Assembly (NCBI GenBank): GCA_013397115.1
Contig: VWZW01006278.1
Location: 310,001 to 374,000 of the forward strand
Source: Edolisoma coerulescens
Lineage: Eukaryota > Chordata > Aves > Passeriformes > Campephagidae
Direction of reading: 5' to 3'
DNA: 64,000 nt
How positions within the stretch are numbered: the stretch's first letter is position 1; each line of letters starts with the position of its first letter. The position numbers and the translations under genes are program-made. Positions 55,001-64,000 of this stretch are shown here, piece by piece. Under the pieces are notes generated by a model. The model searched no databases and was not told the origin of the DNA. It saw only the letters and a list, made by a program, of their open reading frames with translations.

Positions 55001-58000
55001 AAGTCTGTCTGGTCATGGGGATGGTAACTGTGTCTAAATTGTCTTTATAAGGACTCGGGCACCTGTGCATTGTAGGTGTCCAGACAGCTACAACTCTGTG
55101 TGAGAAGTCATCAAAGGAGTGATCCTCAGCACCCTCTTGATCACCAGCCACAGCCAAGATGAAGTTTTGGCACACCCTCCTGCTATCCTGTAGAGCTCAT
55201 CAAAAGGGCACGTGATGCAAACCCTGCCAACTGTCCCAGTTTTGTACAGCTCTTTCCTATATTTTGTTCTAACATAACACAGCATGGCATTCTTGTTGCC
55301 TCCTAAGCAGTATCCCTATCAATTTCCATTCAAGCATCTATCTGTGTCTTGTTTTATGACTGTTCTCTCTCCTGTGGGCAGGGAGCTAAATTTGACCTGA
55401 CTGTGTGTCAGCACTGAAACATGAACACAGTTTCCAGTCTCCAAAGTCAGAGTCACACAGAATACTTAGTCCTGCTCTTTGGGACAGGATGCAGTGTAGA
55501 AGGAAGCCAAGGAACTGTCAACACACAGCCTGCAGCGTGATGAGGCCACAAAAAATGGTGCCACGTTCTAATTTCCTGGAAGGTGAAATTACTAATTCCA
55601 GTAGGGCACAATCACAGAGCACTATAAACACACATATGAATTTCAGATTTAAAAACTTTGCTAAATGTTTCTATCAGGCCATGGAGTTTAGGACAGTTAC
55701 TAATATTGTAACTGCAATCAGGGAGCTTATGATGAAAGAACAACTGCCTTATTTGGCCCTTAGGTGAGACAAATCCAAAGCTGGAAAAGCCTCAGACCTC
55801 TTAGCCTAAATTAAAACATTCCACTGTTTTCCTAGTGCAAGAACAAAAAAAATGAAAAAAGTAGATAAGCAATTGGAAGCTACTCAACATCACCATGTCT
55901 AGAATAAAAGAATCTGGTATGTCAATTCTAATCCAGTTAAATCAAAGCAATTACTGTTCTCTACCAATAGCTGAATACACTGGGAAGTAGTTATTGCTCC
56001 TTCTCATTGCCATAATGTGAAGAATTTCCCGGCCACACACCCTCCTGAGGATGGACAAAATATTAAATCAAGGTAACAGTGTTTTTGTACGAGAACACCA
56101 ATTCATAGCTTTCTTTACCCTGCACCACACAATGACGCCCTGTAGCTACAACTACAGAGTTAACTGACCCCGTAGCTCAAGCCTAGTGGCTCCTATTTAA
56201 TCCAGAACACTGATGGTGTTCTGGTTTGAACACCAAACTGCAAGTTGTTCATGTTCTATTAATCTCCAGGACTTCTGTCACCTGAGAATTTCACTAGATT
56301 CTTCAATAAAATCTGAGAAAAGAGAGTTTGTTCTATTGGCAAAGGATAGAATAGCTGGAAAGGAAGAGAAAATCTTCATAACTTTGTTCTGGAAGAACAA
56401 GTTGGCAGAAGTGGCTTTGAGGTATCAAAATGTGGAGAATATTTTCAGGATATTTAAAGACAATTACATTTCCTATTTTGACTCAAATATTTTTTAGCAG
56501 ATACTGGGACAATGTAGCTTCAGGAGAGGATGATGATTTCACTGAGGTGATACATTCTGGGATTTTCTGTTTGCTTGGTTGGTTGGTTGGTTTTGCCTTT
56601 TTTTTAAGCCAAGCAGCACAAATGAGCATAAGGGATTGTTCCCAATTTTACGTACGTGCAAAAACACTATGAAAGTTCATTGGGGAAAAAAAAGAAAGAT
56701 ATAAAGTGTACGAACTATAATGGTTTACAGTTCCTCTCATGAGCTGGTAGAATTGAAGCAAGCTTGTAATTGTGGTCTTGTCCAAATTACAGCAAAGAGT
56801 AACCAGTCTCTATGGATACAATCCTTGTTAGGAATGGATGCTAGGCATCAAAATTTAATGTGAATTACTAAATCAAGGTAATTGTGTTACAGAAAAGCAA
56901 ACCCTATAACAGGCAGACAAAACAATTGCAAAGAACGTCTGTGCAATTCTCTCTTTTTGCAACTGACTTTAGTAGCTTAGTTGTAGTGCATACATGAGAG
57001 CAATATCTATCACAAAATGGATCTATCGAGGCCAACTGCCCCTCCTGCTTTTTGGAGAAGAGTGCTATTCAAGATCACTTCAGCTCCCGAGAGACTGGAG
57101 AAGGAGATATTCCTCATCCAAGTAAGTGTGTCACTGCTCATGAGTCTCTTTCAAATACTTCATGAGAGCTGTAGCAGACTTCAGCTCATAGGCAATGTCC
57201 TGTTACCCAGAGATTATTATGCATCCTTTGTGCTCCTATCCCAGAGGATTAGAGTAAGTTACATGAGGCATATTATGTTGTTAAGGGAGCTTCCCAGTCA
57301 GACCAGTCAGGAGGCTCCCTGGCAGCCCCACTCCACCTCCAGGGACTGGCACTGCTGGGACCGAGGCTCCTTCCCAGCGGTGGCTCCTGGGAGCTGTGGG
57401 GTCCCCGCTCGACTCCCCGGACACCCCCACAGCCAGACAAGCTTTCCCCACCAGCCCAGCCCAGGGCTCCCAGAACAGAGTCTCAGACCTCTGGTTCCTG
57501 CTAAGTAATTTAATCATGGTGCAACAACAGAGTAACAGCTCAAACTGGTGCCTCCGTACTGAGCACGGAACATGCTAAAACAGGTAGCTGTCAACTTCTC
57601 ACAAAAAAACCGCCAGGTCCAAACAATACAAACCCTTCTTCATACATCTTTATGGTATGGTAAAGCAATAGGAAAAAAGAACAGGAGAATATAAATCATG
57701 GTGAAAAGAACTACTACAGCCTCAATTGACTGCTTTTTCACTCATGAAAACGTGATCTATTTTTCAAAAGCAACTTCTGTTTAGGAAGAGTTGGGGATGC
57801 ACAAAAAAAAAAAGCTGGTTCCAGCTAAGCCTGGAAAGCTTCTTTTTTCCCATAAGAGAAATATATTTTGCTCATAATGATCAGCAAAAAATAAGGATTC
57901 TTCTGTTCACTGTTCAAACAGATCAGTAAATCTTTAGAAAAGCAATCTTTAAGAGTCTTACCTCAGCTGTGGAAACAAAGGAGTCCGTGGATGCAATGCT

Positions 58001-58062
58001 TAATGTATCTCGAAGGCAGAAATCATCTGCATTATCCTTTACAGTAATGTCTGTGTTTTTAT
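45852..58062 (-). CDS. MIGA1: MIGA1 (FAM73A), mitoguardin 1, C-terminal half (5' part outside window)
   Basis: Mitochondrial outer-membrane protein known to promote fusion with PLD6 (MitoPLD) and, like its relatives, to make ER contacts and move lipids. Coding exons from upstream: 57962-58062, 49783-49901, 49527-49599, 49104-49190, 48882-48980, 48430-48564, 47178-47231, 46409-46525, 45852-46070. They encode 333 residues plus stop, about half of the 632 recalled for human. Landmarks: ADDFCLRDTLSIASTDSF, ECLGDSDFLAKLHCIRQAF, NLNFYDVVLDFILMDSFEDL, AHFYAICEHISPVLAWGFL and the end GLLEAKVQ. This is the helical C-terminal domain; the N-terminal membrane segments are outside. MIGA2 is the paralogue, but DHWDNTEMELAARG and the C-terminus fit MIGA1. 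Confidence 0.95.
46409..46525 (-). CDS. MIGA1: MIGA1 exon (VPDGFFAHFYAICEHISP)
   Basis: The acceptor is CACTAG (ends 46526); the donor AAG|GTTTGC is weak but in frame. Thirty-nine codons in phase 0 (residues 223-261) end YDLCCFFK. The intron toward the last exon (46071-46408) is plain. Confidence 0.95.
46526..47177 (-). other. MIGA1: MIGA1 intron
   Basis: A 652-bp intron with nothing recognised. Confidence 0.85.
47178..47231 (-). CDS. MIGA1: MIGA1 54-bp exon
   Basis: The acceptor is TTTTAG (minus) ending at 47232 and the donor is AAG|GTAAGT. Eighteen codons, AVASSCWSVLKQKRQQMK (residues 205-222), phase 0 both ends. It matches the recalled mammalian exon. Confidence 0.95.
47232..48429 (-). 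other. MIGA1: MIGA1 intron
   Basis: A 1.2-kb intron with a T-rich run at 47856-47882 (minus strand A-rich). Nothing else. Confidence 0.85.
48430..48564 (-). CDS. MIGA1: MIGA1 exon (VKNLNFYDVVLDFILMDS)
   Basis: The acceptor is AATATAG (ends 48565) and the donor is ACA|GTAAGT. Forty-five codons in phase 0 (residues 160-204) end RWLNSSFKET. It is among the most conserved mitoguardin segments. Confidence 0.96.
48882..48980 (-). CDS. MIGA1: MIGA1 exon (NPKKFEDVFDEMIYFLEQ)
   Basis: The acceptor is CTTTACAG (ends 48981) and the donor is GGA|GTGAGT. Thirty-three codons in phase 0 (residues 127-159) end TEMELAARG. Confidence 0.96.
49104..49190 (-). CDS. MIGA1: MIGA1 exon (IILSETANRIFLAESGRK)
   Basis: The acceptor is TTTCTAG (ends 49191) and the donor is AAG|GTAAAA. 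Twenty-nine codons in phase 0 (residues 98-126) end LIVKARK. The intron toward the next exon is 123 bp. Confidence 0.96.
49527..49599 (-). CDS. MIGA1: MIGA1 exon (TEMFECLGDSDFLAKLHC)
   Basis: The acceptor is TACATAG (ends 49600) and the donor is CAG|GTAAAC. It completes a split Arg, then 24 codons (residues 74-97) ending IRQAFQ. Confidence 0.95.
49783..49901 (-). CDS. MIGA1: MIGA1 exon (LSEHREIRSSYGLDSLCH)
   Basis: The acceptor TTTTTTTCAG (ends 49902) is strong; the donor is AAG|GTATTG. Thirty-nine codons plus two bases (residues 34-72) end EGKIYSRVL plus part of Arg. Confidence 0.95.
49902..57961 (-). other. MIGA1: MIGA1 8-kb intron
   Basis: A+T-rich intron with a single N at 50699, a C-rich run (51317-51334), a GGTT tetranucleotide run (about 56575-56592) and a GC-rich patch (about 57280-57480). 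Open frames here, including one of 163 codons on plus at 57017-57508, show no domain I recognise. Confidence 0.75.
51317..51334 (-). repeat. MIGA1: G-quadruplex-type run in MIGA1 intron
   Basis: The plus strand has four C-runs (CCCCTCCCCTCCCCTCCC). On the transcribed-sense minus strand this is four G-runs of three or more with single-base loops, the classic stable G4 form. Confidence 0.8.
57962..58062 (-). CDS. MIGA1: MIGA1 exon with FFAT-like motif
   Basis: The acceptor is TTTTAAAG (ends 58063) and the donor is GAG|GTAAGA. It completes a split Asp and encodes 33 codons from KNTDITVKDNADDF to SIASTDSFVSTAE. The last seven codons (SFVSTAE, 57982-57962) fit a phospho-FFAT-like core for VAP binding: Phe at 2, Ser at 4, Glu at 7. 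Confidence 0.94.
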
Positions 58063-61000
58063 CTTTAAAATTAAAAACAAAAGGTTATTAGACTATCAGA
58101 AAATTCCCTTTAAGTCTTGAAAATGTGTTTCATGTATACTTTAACGCAGTATCTCATTTAGAAGGCACAACATTATACTCCTAGAAGAGTAAATTCTTTT
58201 ATGACCCACTAACATATATAAAGGTGACTGTGTTTTTCTGTCTTTAAAGTGGATTTTCAAATATCATCCACAATGAACTGGAAGAAGAAAAAAAAGACTT
58301 GGCCAAGGTTTTTGCCTTTTCCTTTACAGACTTCTGAAGATCTCTCTATCTTATGATATTACTTTGCTATATTGATCTAGACTCTCTGTTAAGTTTTTGA
58401 CTTGGCTGTGTTATGTAATAAACTGCTCAATGTCCTAGTCACCAAGAAACAGTGCTCTGAACAAAAGTTCATTAATAAAAAAAACACCCCCAAGTTCTAG
58501 TTGCACTTGAATTTGTTTCACTTTCTACATCTCATGCCTTTTTTCACTTGCTGGTTCTTCAGGGGAGCAAGTGAAGCTTTTAATCTTCACTACATCCTCT
58601 TTCCTCAAAAAGCTTCTCCATTGAAATAACACATCCAGAAGGATTTCCTACAGTACTAGAATTCTTAAAGCCTTTAAAATAACCGATTTTTTTCTTATAA
58701 TCATCTGCAATACAGTTTCTCTCAGTTCTGCTTTATTTTGTTCTCAGATTTCAACTGTTGCACTTCTTAGATCGTTTTGTTTTCACCATATAGAAACTTT
58801 CACAGAAGGATTAAATTTGTAAGTCAGTAAGTCAGACTTTGGCTTGATGTTACCCATCCTGTGTTCCCAGTAGAGCAGATGCATTTATTTTGGGTTACTT
58901 TACCTTCAGACATTACACATGTGTTCCTAAAAGTCTGTTTTATCTCCAAGAGTCAGCAGCAACCAGCTACCCAATGTCATCCAGACCTGTTGCTAGGGCA
59001 ATTCTTCATTAAAAACACCATTACATAGCGAAGTGGCCAAATGCCAGTTTACTGGGATGGTTTACTCATCACTTGAAATGCTACAAAGCCACATTACTTA
59101 ACTATTACTTTGGTGGTTGTTATGGTTTTATTAGTTATGGACTTGGAATGACAGCTCAAAAACTGCACAGAACAAATATCTGTCTTTGGGAATATTCACT
59201 GAGGGAAAAAATTATTCAAAGTTTGGAAAAAGATTTTACTAGAGTGAGTTAGGCAAATTGTAATCACGACTTCACCAATATTCATATGTAGTCTGATTTT
59301 TTTAGCTCATTCTTACTAGTTCTTTCTTTTGACCTCTTAAAACCAAGCGGAAAAGTATTGCAGTTTCGAAGTTGGTTGAGAAACAATCACATACTGGAAT
59401 CTGAAATGCTGAAACAGGAAACCAAACTGTGGTTTGTAAAGCACTAGCTTGAGGTCTGCTTAGAGTAGATGGGTAACATGATGTTTCTTTCTTATTTCTA
59501 GCTCATGATTTGCATTACTTCTCTTCTAATATTACATTAGATGATTTTCTAATATAACTTTTTCACATAAAAGTTGCTGAAACTGCAGTAATACTGTTAA
59601 ACCCAGTACAGGCATCTCTAGCCTGGCTGCAGATTTTCTGGCTCTCCTTTTTAAAACCTCTCCTTTTGCCTAAGTTGCTTTTACTGTTATACGTGAGTTT
59701 ATAGCTCAATAACAAAAACATATCCCCAGACTGTAAAAAGAATCCCCAGATTCTAAATTATTTAACTCTGAGCTTTGTGATTGATTACATATAAATGGGA
59801 ATAATGCTATTTAACTAAAATTTATTCCACATATACATTTAAAATAAAAATTGTTGTAAATGAAGGAACCACAGCCCAGAACAACACAGAATCAGGGATT
59901 CTTCTGTAGATCTTGCATTCACTCTGTTATAGACTACATGAAGTTCTAGAGTTAATAAAATTTTGAATAAATCTTTGTTGAAAAATTCATACTTCCAAGT
60001 TTTCTAATATGGCGAGATCACCTAAATTAGCCAGTATGTTTTTAACATGTTAGTTAGTTGAATATAGAATATCTGCGTTTTCACTCAAAGGAAATTCTCA
60101 CTGCTACAGAAAAAGACACAAAATTTGCACGTTATTCGGAAAAAAAAAGATTAAAAATAAGGTTGGTAATGCTGAGTGAAATAATGCCTTTGGCAAGTGA
60201 TACATGCACACAAAGCACAGCCTCCCTAAAGAAAACAAAACAGCCTTGTCAGCTATTTCTGACTCTGGCCACCACCACCCTAATACCCTAAAATATCCTT
60301 AGCCAAGCAGGTGCTTATCAATACCCACACTGTGAAGAGAGCATGCTATTATGAAAATTCACTATGGAATTTCACTAGGGTGAAAATTAAGTTACAGCTG
60401 GAGTACATACCATGCAAGTACCAGCAGAACATTCTTAGACACAAGAACACGAAAAAAAGAGACAGTGGCACAAAGAGACTTCTGGAATGAACAGCTGCAA
60501 AAGGAACTCACCCACCAGTGCCTGCAACTGCTCACACACTCATCCCCAGTTCTTATGGATTCTAATAACTTCAGCAAGGGAATACTAGCAAGTATATGAG
60601 CTTCAAATATACTTTACTTATTTGAGGAGCCAAGGAGTTATTTTGGCTTCACTTATATTTGTAAAGAGGACGAAGTAGAGTTTCAGATGTTACCATCATG
60701 GCTCTTGGTTGTAGTGCCTTAAATTGCATATGTGGTCCTTAAATTCAAGTATTAAAAAAATGGAACAATATGTAGGACTGCTAAAGCTTATGAAATTAAT
60801 CCTAGCTTTATAAGGTTTTGCAAACAACTATTAAACAAGATTTAAAAAAACCCCAAAACACTAGAACCAAGCTATTTTCACATCTATTCACAAATTACTC
60901 ATCTAGAGTAATTATTTGTCTTTGCTCTGGTAGGTTTTCATGGTAAGACAGAGCACAACTAACTCCCTAAACTGTCAGAGTAAAATCTGACCTTCATAAC

Positions 61001-64000
61001 TGCACACAAATTAACTTTTTAGTATTCAACTGGGAAGCATTCACCTTCACATAATGTTTTAAAACTCTGAAAACCATTTATATGTTATCTTCCTGCCAAC
61101 CCTGAATGAAACATGGCAGGAGTTCACAAGTGAGTTTGGCACTTAGCTGACACATTTAAAAAAGGAAAGCACTTACCCACCAGCAAAGAATTGACTGGGA
61201 GTTACAGATTTTAGTTCCATTAAAGTCATGGTCATCTATTCTGCCCAGCCCTCCCACTTCAGTGGAAAATCAGTGCAGTTAATACATCACAAGCAGGAAA
61301 GCAGGATGAGAAAGGAGAATCTTTATAGACTCTGAAGAGGAAAAAACCTTGCAAAGGAATCCACTTATGAAAAGTCATGGTACCCTAAGAGCAGCAGGGG
61401 CCCAGTGTTCTGCCAGCCCACGTTGTGTGCCCAGGCCCCTTCGATGTGTGGCTTCATGCCCAGTGAAAGGAATTACAATAATTCAGTTCAGGCAGCACAG
61501 CAGAATGAATCAACGTGGTTCAGTTCCATGAGAGCTTGTCACAGTCTTTTAGCTAGTTACAAGTGGCACGGTGGTTTGTCACCCCTGTTGCTGAAACATC
61601 CAAAAGCAGCTTTATTTAGATTTATAAACAGTCATAATTCTGAAAGTGCTGATCATCAGTTCTACCAAGTAGCTGCTAAAGTATTACATGAAGTCTTACA
61701 GGATGCACCTAGAAAGCAGTGAATTTTACATCATTTCGTATTTATAAAAAAGAAAACAATCCCAACCTTCAGGTGGCCCCTTTTGATGACTGGGTCGTAC
61801 AGCCACAGGTTAAAAAAGGCAAACCAAGAATGGAGCAGGGCACCCACACAGATCACTGTGGATCTGGTGTTAAATTACGTGTTTACATTCTCCAGTAACA
61901 CAAATAGCTGAGATAGCTGGAGGAACCTCATCTAACTGCAAAAAACCAAAGCTGTTACTGACTTCGGCATGAAAATGTACTTCAGGTCAGGGTATTTAAA
62001 AAACATCTAACCCAATCTTGTACTCTACCAGTACATCAGCTGGTATCATGAGTTCAACGTGTCTCATGGTTCTTTGTTGGGACTGCTCTGATGCAAACTG
62101 AAGTGACAGATTCCTTTAGAACACAAAGCAACAGTCGTCCCACGCCCACCAAACCCACAGAAGGTACTCCAGCCTGGCTCTCAGTGGGTGCTCAAACCTC
62201 CAGCAGGGCCCTGTTGTGAACTCAGAGCTTCTGCTCACCAGTGTGAGACCAGGAACTCAGCAGCCAAAGCTGTCTAATGGGGAAGAAGAACAGGGGAAAA
62301 CGGAGCACAGGACAGCAGCAGGTAATCACTGCTTGCAATTTCACCTTCCTCCTAGTACTCACAGGCCTTTTTCAAGGTGAGCTTTGGCTGAGCTTACTGC
62401 TGAGCCTTCAAATCACATCCTTAACAGAAACCTCAGTAGTTTTCATGCAGGGAATGATCTTCTGCTTATGTGTGAATAGAGAGCCAAATCTTACTTCCTT
62501 GGAAAAAGTTGACTCAACAGAGCTTTCGTAATTGTTTCCAAGCACAACTCTAATATTCAGGGTTCACATAAAAGCCTTCTACTTACAACACACTCATACA
62601 GGTATAAAAAGGTCCATTTTCCAAGACACCGGGTTCTCACCTAATTATCATTATGCAAAACCCAAGATGTTCTTCAGTCACTGTGTTCTGTATTACTTTG
62701 ATTTTATTCTTAAGACAAAAGTAGTACAGCTGATTAAAAGCTGAATTAAAAGCACGTGTATAGATAACAGTAATATATTCTTCGTAAGCAGAGAATGCTT
62801 ATAAAAATTTAACAGTACAATCCATTCAGTTTACACACATAAGCAATAAAATCCACCTGAAAACTGTGATGTACTGATTTGCAATATTCGTCATCTGGAA
62901 AAAGATGCAATTTGCCTAAAATATTCTCATAATCTTCAAGAGATTTACCAAATACTTTGGAAAGAAATAATAACAATTTTTGTGATGTTGATAATAATTT
63001 GGCTATTTTCAGACATTCAAGATGCTGACTTTGTCCATAAAGTTATATTGGTACTGCAGAGTACCACGTATTTAATAGTGTGTAAAACAAAACAACATGG
63101 CTACTGCTCTTATACCCTACTGCTCTCATCTTGCAAAGGTAAATAAACAGCACAAAATTACACGAGTAATCATTTTAGTCTCTCCATGTAAAAACCAAGT
63201 GTACCTGAGAAAGGAATGTAAGTTCAATTTATTTCCAGTAATCCATGCACACTAGTACGTTAAATTACAAAAAAATATTAGGAAATCCCATTTAAATTTA
63301 TATTCTGGAATGGTGGTAAATGAAATGATTCTTTCAAGATTTAAATCTGCTAAAAAATTCTTCCATAAATTTGGTAACGGAGTTGGAATATTTTCTGATA
63401 GTTGCAATTTTTTTTAAGCAAAGAAATTATCAAAAGGCTAAAAATACCATTTCATTACAGAGGATATGACCTCTGAAAGCTGTGTCTGAATCATTGTAGC
63501 ATGCTTTATTGTAAAACCAAAATCTCAAAATAGAAAGACCTCACCATGAAAAACTCTATGATCTCAAGGAAGAGGCAGAGCAAACACACGTGGTGCTGCA
63601 TTGCTGAAATCTGAATTTTAAGAAAATAAAGCAGCATCTGATGTGTATTTTATAAACTGACTTAACACATCATGTGTGCTGACAGCTGAGAAATCAGCTT
63701 AGTAAACACTAAATAGATGTATGCACGTGCTCACTTCTCTGTTTTACTCTTCTGACTCTCTGCTTTACAGACACATGATCCAGAAATAGATTTGAGACAC
63801 GTATCTTGTGTAAACTACATGTCCCTATGAGGTCTCTCTCCCTATCACACAGCCTTTCATTTCTTTGAAAATGTAAACATTGATTCATAACTGCACATTA
63901 TAAGGTTCTACACTTACACAGGGTTACAATTTTTCACAACTTCTTTACCTTGAAGCTAAAAACCAGTGGATCTTCCCTGATTTTAAGGTTTAAAGGCTAT
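58063..64000 (-). other. MIGA1: MIGA1 intron, continuing beyond the window
   Basis: I looked for the next upstream MIGA1 exon (ending LADDI in mammals) on the minus strand and found none, so the intron exceeds 5.9 kb. No repeat family or RNA gene was recognised in it. Confidence 0.65.

Noticed and set aside
55088..55285. Possible processed pseudogene on the minus strand
   Set aside because: Looks somewhat protein-like (Cys/Trp-rich) but I could not match it to any family, and no poly(A) tail or target duplications are visible.
57017..57508. 163-codon plus-strand open frame in the MIGA1 intron
   Set aside because: No recognisable domain or splice context. Kept only as a GC-rich patch to check.
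1..64000. CRISPR arrays, prokaryotic operons, viral or toxin systems
   Set aside because: None seen. The window is spliced vertebrate gene sequence throughout.

Overview
This window is nuclear DNA from a bird. It is intron-rich, with large GT-AG introns and CpG-rich promoter blocks. It carries a CR1 LINE 3' end (about 20218-20340) and a SINE with a tRNA-Ile-like head and a CR1-like tail (about 2346-2490). That SINE design resembles the TguSINE1 family of songbirds, so a passerine is the best guess. The order (FUBP1 + / NEXN - / MIGA1 -) is the MIGA1-NEXN-FUBP1 neighbourhood of human chromosome 1p31, read in the opposite direction. It is ordinary conserved vertebrate synteny, not a mobile or microbial system.

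Layout. (1) About 1-18180, plus strand: the 3' two thirds of FUBP1, which encodes a single-stranded DNA/RNA-binding KH protein. Thirteen coding exons (45-13486) encode 487 residues: the end of KH1, KH2-KH4, the Pro/Gly-rich linker and the Tyr-rich C-terminal motifs. Two good poly(A) contexts (13807 and 18158) predict a short 3'UTR of about 0.3 kb and a long one of about 4.7 kb. (2) About 18376-41805, minus strand: the whole coding region of NEXN (nexilin), which encodes a sarcomeric F-actin-binding protein. Twelve coding exons give 673 residues and a C-terminal Ig domain. A candidate promoter (TATA, E-box, MEF2 site in a CpG island) lies at 41828-41895. (3) 45852-64000, minus strand: the 3' half of MIGA1 (mitoguardin 1), nine coding exons giving 333 residues. 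The upstream exons lie beyond the window.

FUBP1 and NEXN are tail to tail, and their outermost poly(A) signals are about 210 bp apart. MIGA1 and NEXN are head to tail on the minus strand, with about 4 kb between the MIGA1 stop codon and the NEXN TATA box. The three genes have unrelated jobs (transcription/splicing control, muscle Z-disc, mitochondrial outer membrane) and nothing suggests joint function.

Exon limits were set by reading splice sites by eye, with frame continuity across every junction and recalled vertebrate protein sequence as a guide. Every junction keeps frame. Assembly defects: a 599-base N gap (41152-41750) inside the NEXN promoter CpG island, a single N (12462) joining two near-identical 112-117 bp copies, and one N at 50699. 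The points most worth a second look are a candidate alternative last exon in FUBP1 (6707 onward), a GC-AG intron that splits the KH4 GXXG loop, the one-exon-one-repeat structure of NEXN, and a phospho-FFAT-like motif in MIGA1.
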